64,000 nt of DNA from NCBI GenBank assembly GCA_013423325.1, contig BLJB01000064.1:186001-250000 (forward strand), written 5' to 3'. This document shows, piece by piece, positions 1 to 11,622 of the stretch; position 1 is the stretch's first letter, and every line of letters starts with the position of its first letter. Origin of the DNA: Usnea hakonensis (lineage: Eukaryota > Ascomycota > Lecanoromycetes > Lecanorales > Parmeliaceae). The translations under genes and the position numbers were made by a program. Below the pieces are notes generated by a model. The model did no database searches. It had not been told where the DNA came from and worked only from the letters and a program-made list of their open reading frames with translations.

Positions 1-7
1 GAGGAGC

Positions 8-3000
8 ATGGACGCCCCAGCTGAATCATCCAAGCGCGCCGAACAATCCCACACTTACCGCCACGCCGCCTTTGACCTGGCGGACTCCCCATCCAGAGTG
101 CCACCAGTAGAAGGCACAGACAAAGAAGCGCCTTACGAAGGAGATACCAAGATACACCTTTCTGAAAATCTGGATGGTCAAAAAAGTGGTATCAAACGAA
201 GCTCTACCCTCCCGTTCTCAAGTCCCAAAGGAAGGGATGCGACGACTGGACACGTAAAATTCAGGACTCCTCCGCTACAAGATGGACACAAACGAGACGA
301 AGTGCGAGCGCAACGGAAGTCCAAGATTTTCGCTTATCGACCTCCAGCCGGACGGATCGAAAAGAACTCCTTGCCACTGCTAAGGTCATATCATAAAAGC
401 GGTGCAAACAGATCTCGTAGATTTGGAGACGTAAGATATCGTAGTCAGGTCAACAAACATCGTTATATGTTTCATAAGGATGATTCCAGTATCGAAGACA
501 TGGATTCTGATATCTTATCCTCGGATGAGGATTCAGCGAGTGACGCAATGGCGAGCTCCAGTCTTGACTTCGATTTCTCATCGTTCGCTTCCGGTCCTGA
601 AACTCAAGATGAAGCGGAGACCGTGCCCAAGGTGCCTGAAGCGCCTGTACCTAAGAAGCCAAGCATAAAAGAGTCGGAAATGTACAATGAGACAGTTCAC
701 AAGATATTGATCTCTCGCTATATATCAAGTACATCAAGAAGAAGCGATTCTACTGCAGAATTATTCGTTGACCTACCAATCGGGACGCAAGACAACCAGT
801 CTGGGTATTTGATGCGTTGGATGTACGTGCTATCAACCCCCAGACGGCAATCAAGATTAATGATCGCGTCTTACTAGCCATCTGCAGAGTGGATTCCCTA
901 GCTTTGATACTTTCCTGGTGATTGTCCTTGTCGAAATGGCGGACATGAAGCTTATTAGATCAACCAGACACATGTCTCGCAACTTCCTAATTTGACCTCG
1001 ATTGAAAAAACCGACGCTATCAAAATCTTAGAATTCGCCCGAGACAGGGATGAAAGGTCCATTGTAACTCCGAAAGGTATCAAAGGCAAATACATGGACA
1101 CGAATACATATTTCACCGAAAGCGGAGAGGTTCTATTGTCTTGTTTCCCATACTTTTGCCTTGCTCCTTACTCACGAGACCTATCGTCAAATGAGTCCCA
1201 TCTTCATCCCATGAGAACCTTGCTGCAGTCAACAAAAAGCTCCATACCGAAACAAAGAGATATGCAACAAGCTGTCTGCAAACTTGGCCGTTTACACAAT
1301 GACCGTTGTTTCCACGTTCCACAAGTTTGGTGCCTCATTATCCGCAAAGGTGAGTAGTATCTCACGGTCACAGCCTTATGTGCTCATCGAATTTAGATAT
1401 TCTCATAACTTGCGCGCATCTATCGGATCGTGATATCCACGATGGCTTGATCGGTATTCAACCCCTTCTTAAACCGAGTGGAAAAATCAAGACTTGTCAT
1501 TTACGCGTTGCCAATGGTAGCAATCGGACTTGGTTTTTGTCGCCGGAGGACTGTAGCACGTGGCTGGTAAGGTCAACGGGCACAAAGTTAACCGTCCTAA
1601 CACGTACTAGGCTTTCATTGCTCATTTCCACGAATTGAATGACGACTTCAATAGCAATGTGAAGGTCATGGATCATCTGGACCATGGTGTTATTCGAAAC
1701 GCCGACAATTGGTCGGAAGTCGTCGAGCGTGCAAGAAAAGTGACAGTAGATTTGAGCCTGCATGTCAAGGAAGATAGGATTTTGAACCGCGGATCGATCT
1801 CAGAGGACTCTTCAACTGCTGTGAGCAGTGATGAGGCTTCAGAGCTTGAGGTACGCTCCCCTAGATATGATGCTCACGGTCGGGCCATCTCTCCGCTGTC
1901 CAAGTCGCGGACCAAAGAACGAGAGGGTTCCGCAGCTAATCAGTATGAACAAAAGGTCTCCATGCCATCGGCGCCTGATATAGAGACAAGAACTTTGGAA
2001 GTACCTAATCCTGATGATCACATGTCCCGCAAAGTTCAAGCTCGACTCGGTAGATTTCACATCTTTCATTGGTTTGTAGCTATCCCAAACGAGCAACAGA
2101 TCTCTCAACATACATCTGCTTCTGGACCGGAGCCAGACAATCAGTCCACTTCACGACCCGAAGAAGTCAATTCCAGATCTTTGAACTTAGATAAATTGAG
2201 AAAGTTGTTCAAGGAAATGCACAAAATGATGCGGAGCAAAGACGGGAAAATACACCGTCTCTATAGAAAGGGCCCGTCCCTTTCGCTGGAGGAGGTTGAG
2301 AATAGGCTAGCTATCCTCTTCCAAAAAAGGAGACCAGATTATGTTCATGCTGAATCACAGCATACTACAGACAGTACTGAAGACCAGCAGACCGATTCAG
2401 GTACTGGCTCCCATGTCCTCGATGCTCGAACTCGGAGCCAAAGCACAGAGGAAATTGAAGAGCTGTCATCAGATGGCAACGTCGATTTATCAGATTCTTA
2501 CAAGCTCCGCCGTCACAAAAAAAGACTTGTAAAAAAAGCGAAGAGGTGTTTTGTTTTTTTCTTACCGCTGGACTACTCGTCTGACATGGTGTCAAAGTAC
2601 TGGGGAGCTGTATATGATCTGGTCGGTGTGAGTGGAGAACTTGAATCGAACGTACTGTGCTGAGAAGATACTAATAGTCGCGAGGCAGAACAATGACAGA
2701 TTCACCAGATTCCACGAACAAGAATATTACAATCGCGATCATTGGATTGAGTTACTCGGTTTAATGGACTAGATTAATGATGAATTCAGTCACGGACGAG
2801 GTCCCTTTCCATGGAATCTGGCTCCGCCCATTTCTTTTGTGGATGCCTGGCTGCAACTCGTCGCATCCTTTACACTTTTCAACCACGAAGACCACCGTAG
2901 AGCAAGGTTCAAGCTTCGCGATTGTACTGCATCGCTTCACAAAGGTAGAAGAGACCTGATGCGATCTCTCGCGACTAGTCCACTCTATGAAAAGGAGGCG

Positions 3001-3823
3001 GTGCTTCCGCTAGGCATTGCTGCTTTAGTGTTTAAGAATCTTCAAGGAGACATAACCCGAGGCTCACCAAATGTTGGTGACGTTCTCTCTACCTACGATG
3101 AATACTACCACGTCCTGGTAAGATCCCTTGGTGTTTCGTGGGCTAGGATGGGCATCGGGCGTCTCTAACAACGTGCATAGGAACATGAAATGCACTCCAA
3201 TCCATATAGTCGTGTTCACCAGGAAAAGCTTACACTATTTCGCCAAGAAGTTCAATGCGTGCTTAAAGTCTTAGAAAGTCAAGTCGAAATCTTCAAGGCC
3301 TTATCGCAGGTTTTCAAGCGTCGTTTTGACAGAGATACTCTTCCAAACCAGCGTTGGCGCGAGGTCCACATAATTCGAGACTCGATCGAATCGGTCAATG
3401 GTAAGATCCAGAGATTTGGCGAGATGTACAGTGGTGCAGACGAGCTGGCAATATTTGTAAGCTCATAAGTCGGCACACGTCTATACACGAATCGTGCTGA
3501 CCCTTTCATCGTCGTAGAACATCCAACGCGTTGAATCTGGCAAGGACCGTCAAGAAGCCGCAATCCTGGTTTTTACCACAGTGACCATAGTATTCCTGCC
3601 TCTTTCGTTTATCGCCCCAGTCTTCGGCATGAACACCTTCGACATTCGGAATCTGAACCAATCGCAGTGGCTCTTCTGGGTTTGCGCCATCCCGGTTACC
3701 ATGGTGGTGATGGGATTTTCCATTCTCGTAATCCAAAATGTCGAGTGGCTCCACCAACTTTGGGCCACTTTTGTAGGCTATAGAGCTGCGGCGAAGTCGC
3801 ATGGGGCAGATGCACTTGACTGA
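8..3823 (+). CDS. CorA-like Mg2+ transporter family protein, multi-exon, possibly disrupted by an in-frame stop
   Basis: A long fungal protein whose C-terminus carries the CorA signature: two predicted membrane helices near 3575-3780 with the pore motif GMN (in PVFGMNTFDIRN) just after the first. CorA proteins conduct Mg2+ or other divalent cations; these large fungal members are mostly uncharacterised and could be plasma-membrane or vacuolar. Segments typical of the family are visible: RWIHLQSGFPSFDTFL (after an intron at about 823-877), SIVTPKG, KQRDMQQAVCKL and CFHVPQVWCLII. Introns fit about 1350-1398, 1566-1610, 2628-2688, 3118-3180 and 3460-3521, all with GT/AG and several with clear branch sites. 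The second intron, between 918 and about 1031, has no donor I can phase confidently. An in-frame TAG at 2770-2772 interrupts the exon starting at 2689, and the same frame resumes with conserved sequence. It may therefore be a recent pseudogene, a shortened protein or a base error. The start could lie upstream of the window. Confidence 0.75.
2628..2688 (+). other. Predicted spliceosomal intron of the CorA-like gene
   Basis: GTGAGT donor, TACTAAT-type branch point near 2669 and CAG acceptor at 2686-2688. It joins the frames in phase 0. It matters because the exon that follows contains the in-frame TAG at 2770: with this well-supported intron the stop cannot be avoided by choosing another frame. 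Confidence 0.7.
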
Positions 3824-4126
3824 GGACTAAGTGAAAGTCGGCATCGAATGAGGAGTCTGACTATAAAAGCGCATTCTGAGGATGAAATTGAAGAAAGATA
3901 CCAAGCTGAAAAGAGGGAAGCAATGTAATGATAGACACGATTTGATGAAAGGAAAGCCGCGCTGATATTTCCCACGTATTCTATTCCCACGATCTCTGTA
4001 GTGACCCCAGCGCAGCAGCTGATATTCCTTTGTTGAAAAGGATTTCAGAGGCCATGCGTGGCATGCCTACCGCAACCAAAGACACCCCCTCCTTCCCCAA
4101 GCCAAGCACATCGTCACGTAGGGTGA

Positions 4127-5308
4127 CTATTTGAAGTTTGACAACGTCTTTTCGACCGTCGCCGCCGACTGCCCTTGCTGCGAAAGGGGGTTGAGTCAGC
4201 TTTTGCGACTCCCAGAAATAGGGGTTTCAAGTCTTGGCAACTTACAACAATGCGATAATCGTATATCTGGCTTCCATCTTGACTAGCCTTCTGATATTCA
4301 AACCAAGAAACGGATTTGTAGCACGGAAACCTGCTCAGATCTGCAGTAGCAAGTTGCGAGACCCAGGCTTCTTTTGCCTCCACGGTTCCACCATTGAAAG
4401 AGCCAGTCTCCCCAATGCAGAAATGCTTGTTGTAGCGGGCTGCGAAGCCGTCGTAGAACTCGCCGTACGCGGTCTCAAAGGTCGTGCCGGCCGGAGGATA
4501 ATTATCCACGCCGACGATGTCGACGTAGTCGGCTCCAGGCTACCAGGGTTGGATGTTGGCGACAGAATCGATGTTGGGGCACCAGAACATGAGGATTTTG
4601 GGGTTGTTGGCCACAGCGGCGTGAACAGTCTGCCAAGCGGTGATGAATTCGTCCGCAGCTATGATGCATAGTATTAGCGGGATCCTAAACAACTGCCTTG
4701 TAGGCTGGTACCCACTGCCTCCGGCATATATATGCCCCTTGCCGGCGTACCAGTTCATCTCATGCGCGAATCGAAGCCAGACTTCAACGCCTTGAGAAGT
4801 GAATTGCTCCAAGACGTCCGCGATTTGGCCCGCAACTGTTGAATCGATGTCCGAGAATCTAACTTTGGTTGGCATGATAGCTGGTATGAACACAGCACCG
4901 GACTGCACGATGTCTTCCTTTATGCTGTTGAACTGTTCGCCGGTGTAAGGAAGTTCGGTGATCTGAGAATTGTAACCGTAGCTGCTCTCGGTGAACACAG
5001 GATCGAAGCGTCTGATGATAGAAGAGGTCTTACGTGCTAGCTTTCTTGCCCGTGTTTCCATTGATGGTCGACATTGACGTGGGATGTTTGTCGGTACAAC
5101 AATCAGGCAGAAAGCCCCAATAGACTCCTTCGTAGCTTTGCATTCCATCTAGGGCGAGATCATTGCTGTAACATGTATCCTGCTTCGCCTCAGAATCTAG
5201 TGAATGCAACTTGCAATGAAATTAGCAGGTACACACCCTTCCTTCCAAGATTGCCGCGTAGCTGATGTCGACAACGAGGAGGACGAAAGTTGATAGCTCG
5301 AACTTCAT
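4127..5308 (-). CDS. Secreted GH26-like glycoside hydrolase (beta-mannanase-type), with in-frame stop
   Basis: Family 26 glycoside hydrolases are (beta/alpha)8-barrel retaining enzymes acting mainly on mannans. The start at 5308 opens a signal peptide (MKFELSTFVLLVVDISYAA), followed by an intron with donor GTGTGT. Next come GVYWGFLPD, a second intron, then FIPAIMP and RFAHEMNWY, which holds the likely acid/base Glu. A third intron follows with acceptor CATAG, then ADEFITAWQTV, FWCPN, GVDNYP and CIGETGSFNGG, which holds the likely nucleophile Glu. A last intron with a GTAAGT donor leads to a short tail ending in LSNFK. Total length is about 330 residues, normal for the family. Codon TAG at 4542-4540 falls between QPW and PGADYVD, where relatives usually have an aromatic residue. 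Both catalytic Glu remain, so decay, if real, is recent. The gene converges on the CorA-like gene, and a sugar transporter lies 1.7 kb away. Confidence 0.75.
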
Positions 5309-6958
5309 CTTTCTGGCGAGCGATAACAATGGCTTTTAGTGTATGTTCTGCCTTAAAAATATACTCTTGAGGGTAGCCCTGTATAAGGAGTAAGAAATGC
5401 TTGTCCAACTCGTAGCAGAATTAATCAGGCCTTTATACTTACATGGAATCTGCCTTATACGTTCAACGTTTGCGAATCAGCCTTTTTAAAGAACAGCTTG
5501 ACAGTCTCAGGACGCTTACACCATGCTCAAGCGATGGCTGAGGGCAGAGCTGCATGATGATGGTGGAGAATGAGGGTCAACTAGACACAATGAAAGTCCG
5601 CTCCGGATAGGGTGTGCATCCATTTTCCAATACACACGCTAGATGCAAATCTTCTTCATAGCCTTGGGACATTCACACGAGACGTAACGAATGGTTCGTG
5701 GCAGAGCAACGACGTTGTGTGTTTGAAACATGGCCCAGTGCTACTGGTTGATGTATGTCAGCAATCAAAGCCGATATCATACATTCTATTAATACCTGTG
5801 TAAGCCAACATCGCCCACAACCTGCTCTTTCCCATCGTGAGGTAGGTCAGCTTCCTGCATCAGTCCCTTTATGGATATTCAATGCGAGTAAAGCATGCAC
5901 GGTTCATGGACATGCCTAGACTTGGGCTAAACTGCATGAGGACCGCCAGCCGTATGAAGACATGTCAGCATGCAGCCGAGACGCAAGTAAGCTGCATCTC
6001 TGCACACAGTCAGCCTCAGAATGTAACTTGAGGTCAATCGTATCAGTGGACGTCGCGTTAAGACATGCTTCCGTCACAGAGTACAAGAGGAACAACAAAA
6101 GCCATGATTGGCAGGGCTTCACAAACACTTTCTTTCAAAATAGAAAGTCTACATTCTGTCACTGAGCCTCAAAAACCAAATCAGGCTTTCCCAGGCGCCT
6201 TATTTTACATGTTCTGAAACTATGCGTAATTAACATTACTTACGATAATGTGTTTAATTCAGTTACAGTAGGAACGTGACTGTACACATCTGTTAAGTAA
6301 TGTTAGATCCATTATCATTCAGCAACAACTATATGAAAGAGAGACTTTCCAATTTCTACGCACTCTGACACCATACGCAATATCATACACAATCTAGTAT
6401 GAATAGGAGTCTTAGTATGCTCGGAAGATCTGTTCCGATACCGTAATACAAGTATAATGATGCAACGGTCTTCACACACCCACACACAGAGAGAGAGAGC
6501 TCAAGGCGTCCTTGACCCCACAATAAATCGACCTACTTGACGTCTCATTGGCTTGTACCTCATGCATTCTTCTCAACCATTCCTCGTAACCGGGCGGAGT
6601 GCATGCTGAGCCAAAGGATTCCTGTATATCAGTGCAAGATGTCTCGTCCAATATCTTCATCGCCTCCTTTAGTGAGGCACAGACCACTAGCTCTGACCCT
6701 AAGTCTTTTGAGGCTGTACTCGTCGAGATTGTGTATGGAGCTTGGGGGAATTGGAGTTGAGGACGAGGGGAGTCACGAAAGACGCACATCCGGAATAAGG
6801 AGGAAGCATGTGGCCTCTTGTTTCGTAACTATAAGAAGCAGGCGTCGGGGATTAGCCTTCAAAACATTATCCTTGTAGATACTCTCGATCCTAAGGCTGA
6901 AGCTGTTTCGAACTCTCATTATCATTGCTACTTCAAGATCGCCGGGTATACTGCTGCA
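5309..6958. other. Gene-poor intergenic stretch
   Basis: Lies between the divergent hydrolase and sugar-porter genes. It holds an AT-rich part (about 6190-6460) and a short CA/GA microsatellite near 6473-6500. Small open frames occur on both strands, for example 6472-6789 on the minus strand (SELVVCASLKEAMKIL), but none shows a family motif or splice logic I can defend. It presumably contains both promoters. Confidence 0.4.
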
Positions 6959-8813
6959 ATGCCTCTGCATAACAGACACGATAAAACGGTGGAGGACGTC
7001 AAAGGAGTTACCCACCAAGTACGTACAAATCAGTGATTCGTGCCAACACAATGTTTCTGCCCTGTCACAGCTGACAAATGTGGTAGCATCACCTCAAACT
7101 TCCCGAGGCAAAGACAGATAAAGCCTCCGAAAGAATACAACTCGACCAAGCCCTGCGTATGGAGCCCCCGAATGCCCTCTCCATGATCAGTCTGCGATCA
7201 CACATGATCTGTGCCGTTGGGTTCTTATGCTCTACGTTGAATGGCTATGATAGTTCCCTACTCGACGGACTACTTCAAAACCACACCTTCAGAGCCTACT
7301 TCCATGGGTCCAACGTTGGCATCTGGGTAGGGGTTGTCTCTTCCTTGTACCAAATTGGCTCTATCGCTGCAATCCCGTTTGTTGGTCCTGCCTTGGATAC
7401 TTGGGGTCGAAGAAAGGGTATCTTCATTGGGGTCTGTATTGTCATCGTAGGTACTTTCATCCAGGGGACGACGGTATATAGCCACAGCCTTCCCCAATTC
7501 ATGATCGGCCGATTGTTCTTAGGCTTCGGGGCTCAGCTTGCTACTTGCGGTGGTCCGATATACGTCGTGGAGATGTCCCATCCTGCCTATCGAGGCGTGG
7601 TCACTGGTCTCTATAACACGTTCTGGTAAGCTGGCAGTCATATCCGTGGTAGCTAAGCTGAAAGGAGTGCGTCTGGTAGGTTTATCGGAGCGATCACAGT
7701 TAGCGGAGCCGTGCGCGGATCTCTGAACCTATTAGACAACCAAACCTCGCTTGTGCCTGTATGGCTGCAACTCCTTTGCTCGAGTATCATTGGCATCTTC
7801 ATCCTTTTTATGCCTGAAAGTCCCCGATGGCTATTCGTCAACGGCAAGGAATTACTTGCTATGGAAGTGATTACGAAATATCACGGAATGGGCAATCCGA
7901 AGAGCACATGGGTCATACTACAAGCACAGGAATATCGTGATTCGTTACACCGTAATGGAGCGGTAGCGTTCCCTCATCATCAAGTATACCCGAACAATTG
8001 CTAATTCTGGCAGGACAAGCGCTGGTGGGACTATCGTGCCCTGTTCTGCAATCGAGTCTCTGTCTATCGTCTCGCCTGCAACCTCACGGTGAGCGTCTTC
8101 GGCCAATGGACTGGTCAAGCCCTCCTTGGACTCCTATTGAGCGCCGTTCTCGACACAGCCGGTATTCACAGTGCCACCGCTCAGACTAATCTGGGTCTGG
8201 GCTTCTCTTGCCTACAATTCGTCATGGCTGTTTCCGGCGCATTCCTTGTGGATCGCATTGGTCGCCGACCTCTCCTCCTTTTCACAAATTTCACGCTGGG
8301 TCTTGTGTGGCTCGGCATGGCAATAGCATCCTCAATACATTTCCAGACCGGATCAGTCGACTCGGCCCGTGCGATATTAGCTTTGATATACATGTTCAAG
8401 ATTGTGTTCTCGCTCGGTAACACGCCCGTAATCGTTCTGTACCCTGTTGAAGTCCTCTCTTTCGAAATGAGAGCCAAAGGGTTCGCATTCTCAGCGCTCG
8501 TTGTTAACCTTGCAGGTCTGCTAAATCAATTCGCTTGGCCGATCGCCTTTGCGAATATTCATTGGAAAACATACGTCATCTTGATGTTTTGGTGTTTCTT
8601 CCAGGGACTGGTTATCTATCTTCTGATCCCGGAAACGAGGGGCCGTACGGTCAGTCGCTTCCCAGTAAAATGAAGGATAATTGAAGCTAACCGTATATTT
8701 ACAACCAGCTCGAGGAACTCGATGACATCTTCGAGGCAAAGAATCCTCGCAAAGAATCGCTCCGGCAGAAGATATCTCCACCCAGTGAGACGCCGCTTGA
8801 GACTCTGCGCTAA
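6959..8813 (+). CDS. MFS sugar porter (hexose/lactose-permease-like)
   Basis: A 12-helix sugar transporter of the major facilitator superfamily, sugar porter family, acting in the plasma membrane by proton-coupled uptake. Family signatures appear in order: NGYDSSLLDGLL in helix 1, WGRRKG in the 2-3 loop, PESPRWLF after helix 6, DRIGRRPLL in the 8-9 loop and PETRGRT after helix 12. I place the start at 6959. A 20-codon first exon, then intron 7019-7086 (GT/AG, branch CTGAC), restores the cytoplasmic N-terminus in phase with ASERIQLDQALRMEPPNAL. Starting at 7159 instead would drop about 44 residues. Further introns lie at about 7625-7680, 7960-8013 and 8648-8710; the last exon encodes LEELDDIFEAKNPRK and stops at 8811-8813. 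Length is about 530 residues. Lac12-like relatives carry disaccharides or hexoses; the substrate cannot be told here. Confidence 0.88.
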
Positions 8814-9147
8814 ATTTTCCATCGTTCATGTTTCCGGATCAAGAGTCTAGATAGCCAATTTCCAGCCGAAATGGTATTATTGCTTCCATGAGACTTCTCA
8901 ACATCACCTGCAGAGACGTCATATAGTCGATTCTTATGGAAATTGGGAAATGATGCGTTGTTACGAGAAATCTGCGGAATTATGTAAAGAGGTGATCTAG
9001 AAGAGCCCGTTCAGAATTCAATTGCGTCTTTCCTTGTGACTCGCCTGACCATTCTTTTGGTGAAGAACGTATGAATCCAAGATCCATGGACCACTATGGG
9101 CCCGCCAAACCACATGGACCATCAGCTATGAAAGCCCAAAGCTTCAT
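8814..9147. other. Short convergent intergenic region, nothing distinctive
   Basis: Lies between the 3' ends of the sugar porter and the large membrane protein. It should hold both terminators and 3' UTRs; no ORF or repeat of note was seen. Confidence 0.4.
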
Positions 9148-11622
9148 CTATTGTCCCGGATTGCCCGGTCTATTTCTAAATGCCATGTCCTCCAACCAAG
9201 ATCTCTCCTTCCTCTCCCTCTTCATAGTTGTCTTTCTTCTAGCTGGCTTCCCATAGAGACCGCTCGTCTCGTCCCTCTGCTGTAGCGCCAGTGACGACTG
9301 CTGAGGGGGCTTAGGTTCCATAAACTGTTGCCAGATATTGTATTCTTCGAAGAGAGTTTCCAGAGTGCCAAGGCATTCGCTTCCGCTAAGGCCGAGCTTA
9401 TCGGTATGCCCATTTTGCATTTGCTGGATGCGGGAAAAGAGTTTTTGGTGGTCTTCACAGAAGGATTCGTACATGGCTGCTAGTTGGATCGTTGGGAGAA
9501 GGACAGATTGATCTAGGGTATAGGCTTTCGTGATAACAGGATTCTGATTGCGAAGCTTGACTAGGAACTGGATAAGCGTCATTGTTTGGCGATTGGGAAT
9601 AGTCAAGTCAGGGACTAGAGCAGTCGTGTCGGCATCTGGATCAGTCGAGTCGGGGATAAGAGCAAGGGGGCCGCATAGAACATTGCTAACTTCGGCGGAA
9701 GTCTTCCTTGTAAGAGCCTCATACCTAGTGATGGTCCCATTTACTTCACAGCACAGATGGAAAATCTTGAGAATGTCGCGGTAAAGATTTGGGAGATCAA
9801 AGTCCTCGGTCATAATGTAGTCCAAGTACGAGTTGGCTTTCCATAAAACGCCAGGCACGTAGATCATGAGCCGAAACCTGATGATACGTTTGAAGCTCGG
9901 AACGTCAGCAATATCAAACCGCTGACCAGGGTTGCTAAATCTACGAGACCGGCAGGCGTGCTTTGTCATTTCTAGAGCTACTTTCATAACGTCTTCGCAT
10001 CCTGACCAGTTTCGAAGAGATTGGCGAATCGGCTTTGCAACGATTAGAGTGCAGCTCTCTGTTACCACCTCCTGTCTTTTGATACTGGCCTCCGAGCACA
10101 ATGTGACCAATTCACTGTCGAGTTCGGATACTGTCGGCGACGAAATTGGCACTGGTTTCTCAGACACCTGACCTACAGCCCAATCTTCTTCGATACTCTT
10201 CAAGGTCACACTTGGCCTGGTCTGCTTGTGCTCCATGGTTGCAACGGTCTCGAGAAGGGATTCGGAAAGGTCATCCCTGAATATTCCCAACCAGTGTTCG
10301 CCAAGCTCTTTATCATTCGCCTTGAGAAAATCTCTGATGACCCAAGCACGGAAAACAGCGGAAAGCCAGGTAATCAATAACTCTCCAAATGCTACCCACC
10401 AAACCGCAACTCGCACGCCCAGATAGTAGACCACGTATGATCCCATGAGGGCTGCACTGGTGAAACAAGTGATCATCTGCCGCTTTCGTGACGACTGCTG
10501 CCTCTTCGGAAAAGCCTGTACAAGGATGCTGTGAAGCGGTTTGTCAAAAGCTCTGTGTTGTGCGTGACGCGAGTCGCTAAATGTCCATACAACGTTTGCA
10601 TCATCGAAGATAGGCTGGAGGTCTTGAGGCTCAATTTGAATTTCTTGTTTTATAACCACAAGCATTACAAATGTAAATATTGTAATACCACAGTATCCGA
10701 CAAGTCCCACGATGAGCGTCTTGAGGCCAGGATTCCCAATCTGCACGCCGCTTGTGTGGTATCCAGCAATTTGGACTCCACCCATAGCAATGAACGCACA
10801 GATACCAGCAAAGATATTGCCTAATAGGGGTAGCTTCGTAATCGCTCTGCGGTTAGAGGTGTTTCGGTCTATTGCGGCTGTCTGGGTTGGAGAGACTCCC
10901 GTTATCCGGAAACTGAGAGAGGTTGACTCGATGCGCTTGGCTTGTGACTCTTCGATCTCACCCTCCTCATCTATGATGCATGATACAAGCTTCGCCGTCT
11001 CATTCGCAGTCAACAAGCTTCCCTTCAATCCCAACACGAGTTCGTAATCTTCTTGGTCGGTGCTTGCATTGCCATTGCAATCGCCCTTGACCTTATCAAG
11101 TCTAGAGCGAAGTATGTGCTTGAAAGATGCCAACGCATCGCCCACACGGTTTGTCTGCTTGATGTGTGCACAAACGAAGGCGGCTTCATCACGCTGCTCA
11201 CTCGGTTTGATCTCTACAGCGTGATGTGTAAAGACACTCGTAGCTGGTGCAACGCTCAGCGGCGTCAGCTCGACCAGAGCTTCGCTCTTTGGGTCCGCTT
11301 CACGACCAGTGAGTCGCCGGAGGATTGGTGGTCCACTGAGACGAATCATACTAATCATTAATGAGAGAATTCCAAGTGGCGCGGTTGCCATGAGGAGCAA
11401 TTGGTCATGAGATGAAGACACCCGAAGGAACTCTTTGGCGTTGCGCTCGCCAACGAGGGTCATAATGGGAGCAACATTAGCGATCACGGTAGCCCAAACA
11501 TCGCTCGAGGCGGCAATCGGCGCTTGACTGGCAGTAGATGTTTGTCTTGCAGAAAGCACACCAGGAACACTGACCGGCCATGCTGAGACCATCATTAGGA
11601 AAAGGAGAAAGACGGTAAGCAT
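9148..11622 (-). CDS. Large uncharacterised fungal multi-pass membrane protein
   Basis: An uninterrupted frame of about 824 residues. The first ATG in frame is at 11622; four residues further upstream would need a GTG. The N-terminus (MLTVFLLFLMMVSAWPV) looks like a signal peptide or signal anchor. Further hydrophobic segments fall near residues 75-95 (LLLMATAPLGILSLMISMI), 270-290 (GNIFAGICAFIAMGGVQIAG), 300-325 (LKTLIVGLVGYCGITIFTF) and a long pair near 390-435. Between them is a soluble loop of about 170 residues, and the last 350 residues are soluble. VIANVAPIMTLVGERNAKEF recalls a widespread but unnamed fungal protein group, sometimes found with ankyrin repeats; that resemblance is from memory. 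No enzyme motif is visible and I do not assign a function. Its own promoter region runs into the gene-poor stretch beyond 11640. Confidence 0.75.
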   Translation of the reverse strand: MLTVFLLFLMMVSAWPVSVPGVLSARQTSTASQAPIAASSDVWATVIANVAPIMTLVGERNAKEFLRVSSSHDQLLLMATAPLGILSLMISMIRLSGPPILRRLTGREADPKSEALVELTPLSVAPATSVFTHHAVEIKPSEQRDEAAFVCAHIKQTNRVGDALASFKHILRSRLDKVKGDCNGNASTDQEDYELVLGLKGSLLTANETAKLVSCIIDEEGEIEESQAKRIESTSLSFRITGVSPTQTAAIDRNTSNRRAITKLPLLGNIFAGICAFIAMGGVQIAGYHTSGVQIGNPGLKTLIVGLVGYCGITIFTFVMLVVIKQEIQIEPQDLQPIFDDANVVWTFSDSRHAQHRAFDKPLHSILVQAFPKRQQSSRKRQMITCFTSAALMGSYVVYYLGVRVAVWWVAFGELLITWLSAVFRAWVIRDFLKANDKELGEHWLGIFRDDLSESLLETVATMEHKQTRPSVTLKSIEEDWAVGQVSEKPVPISSPTVSELDSELVTLCSEASIKRQEVVTESCTLIVAKPIRQSLRNWSGCEDVMKVALEMTKHACRSRRFSNPGQRFDIADVPSFKRIIRFRLMIYVPGVLWKANSYLDYIMTEDFDLPNLYRDILKIFHLCCEVNGTITRYEALTRKTSAEVSNVLCGPLALIPDSTDPDADTTALVPDLTIPNRQTMTLIQFLVKLRNQNPVITKAYTLDQSVLLPTIQLAAMYESFCEDHQKLFSRIQQMQNGHTDKLGLSGSECLGTLETLFEEYNIWQQFMEPKPPQQSSLALQQRDETSGLYGKPARRKTTMKRERKERSWLEDMAFRNRPGNPGQ

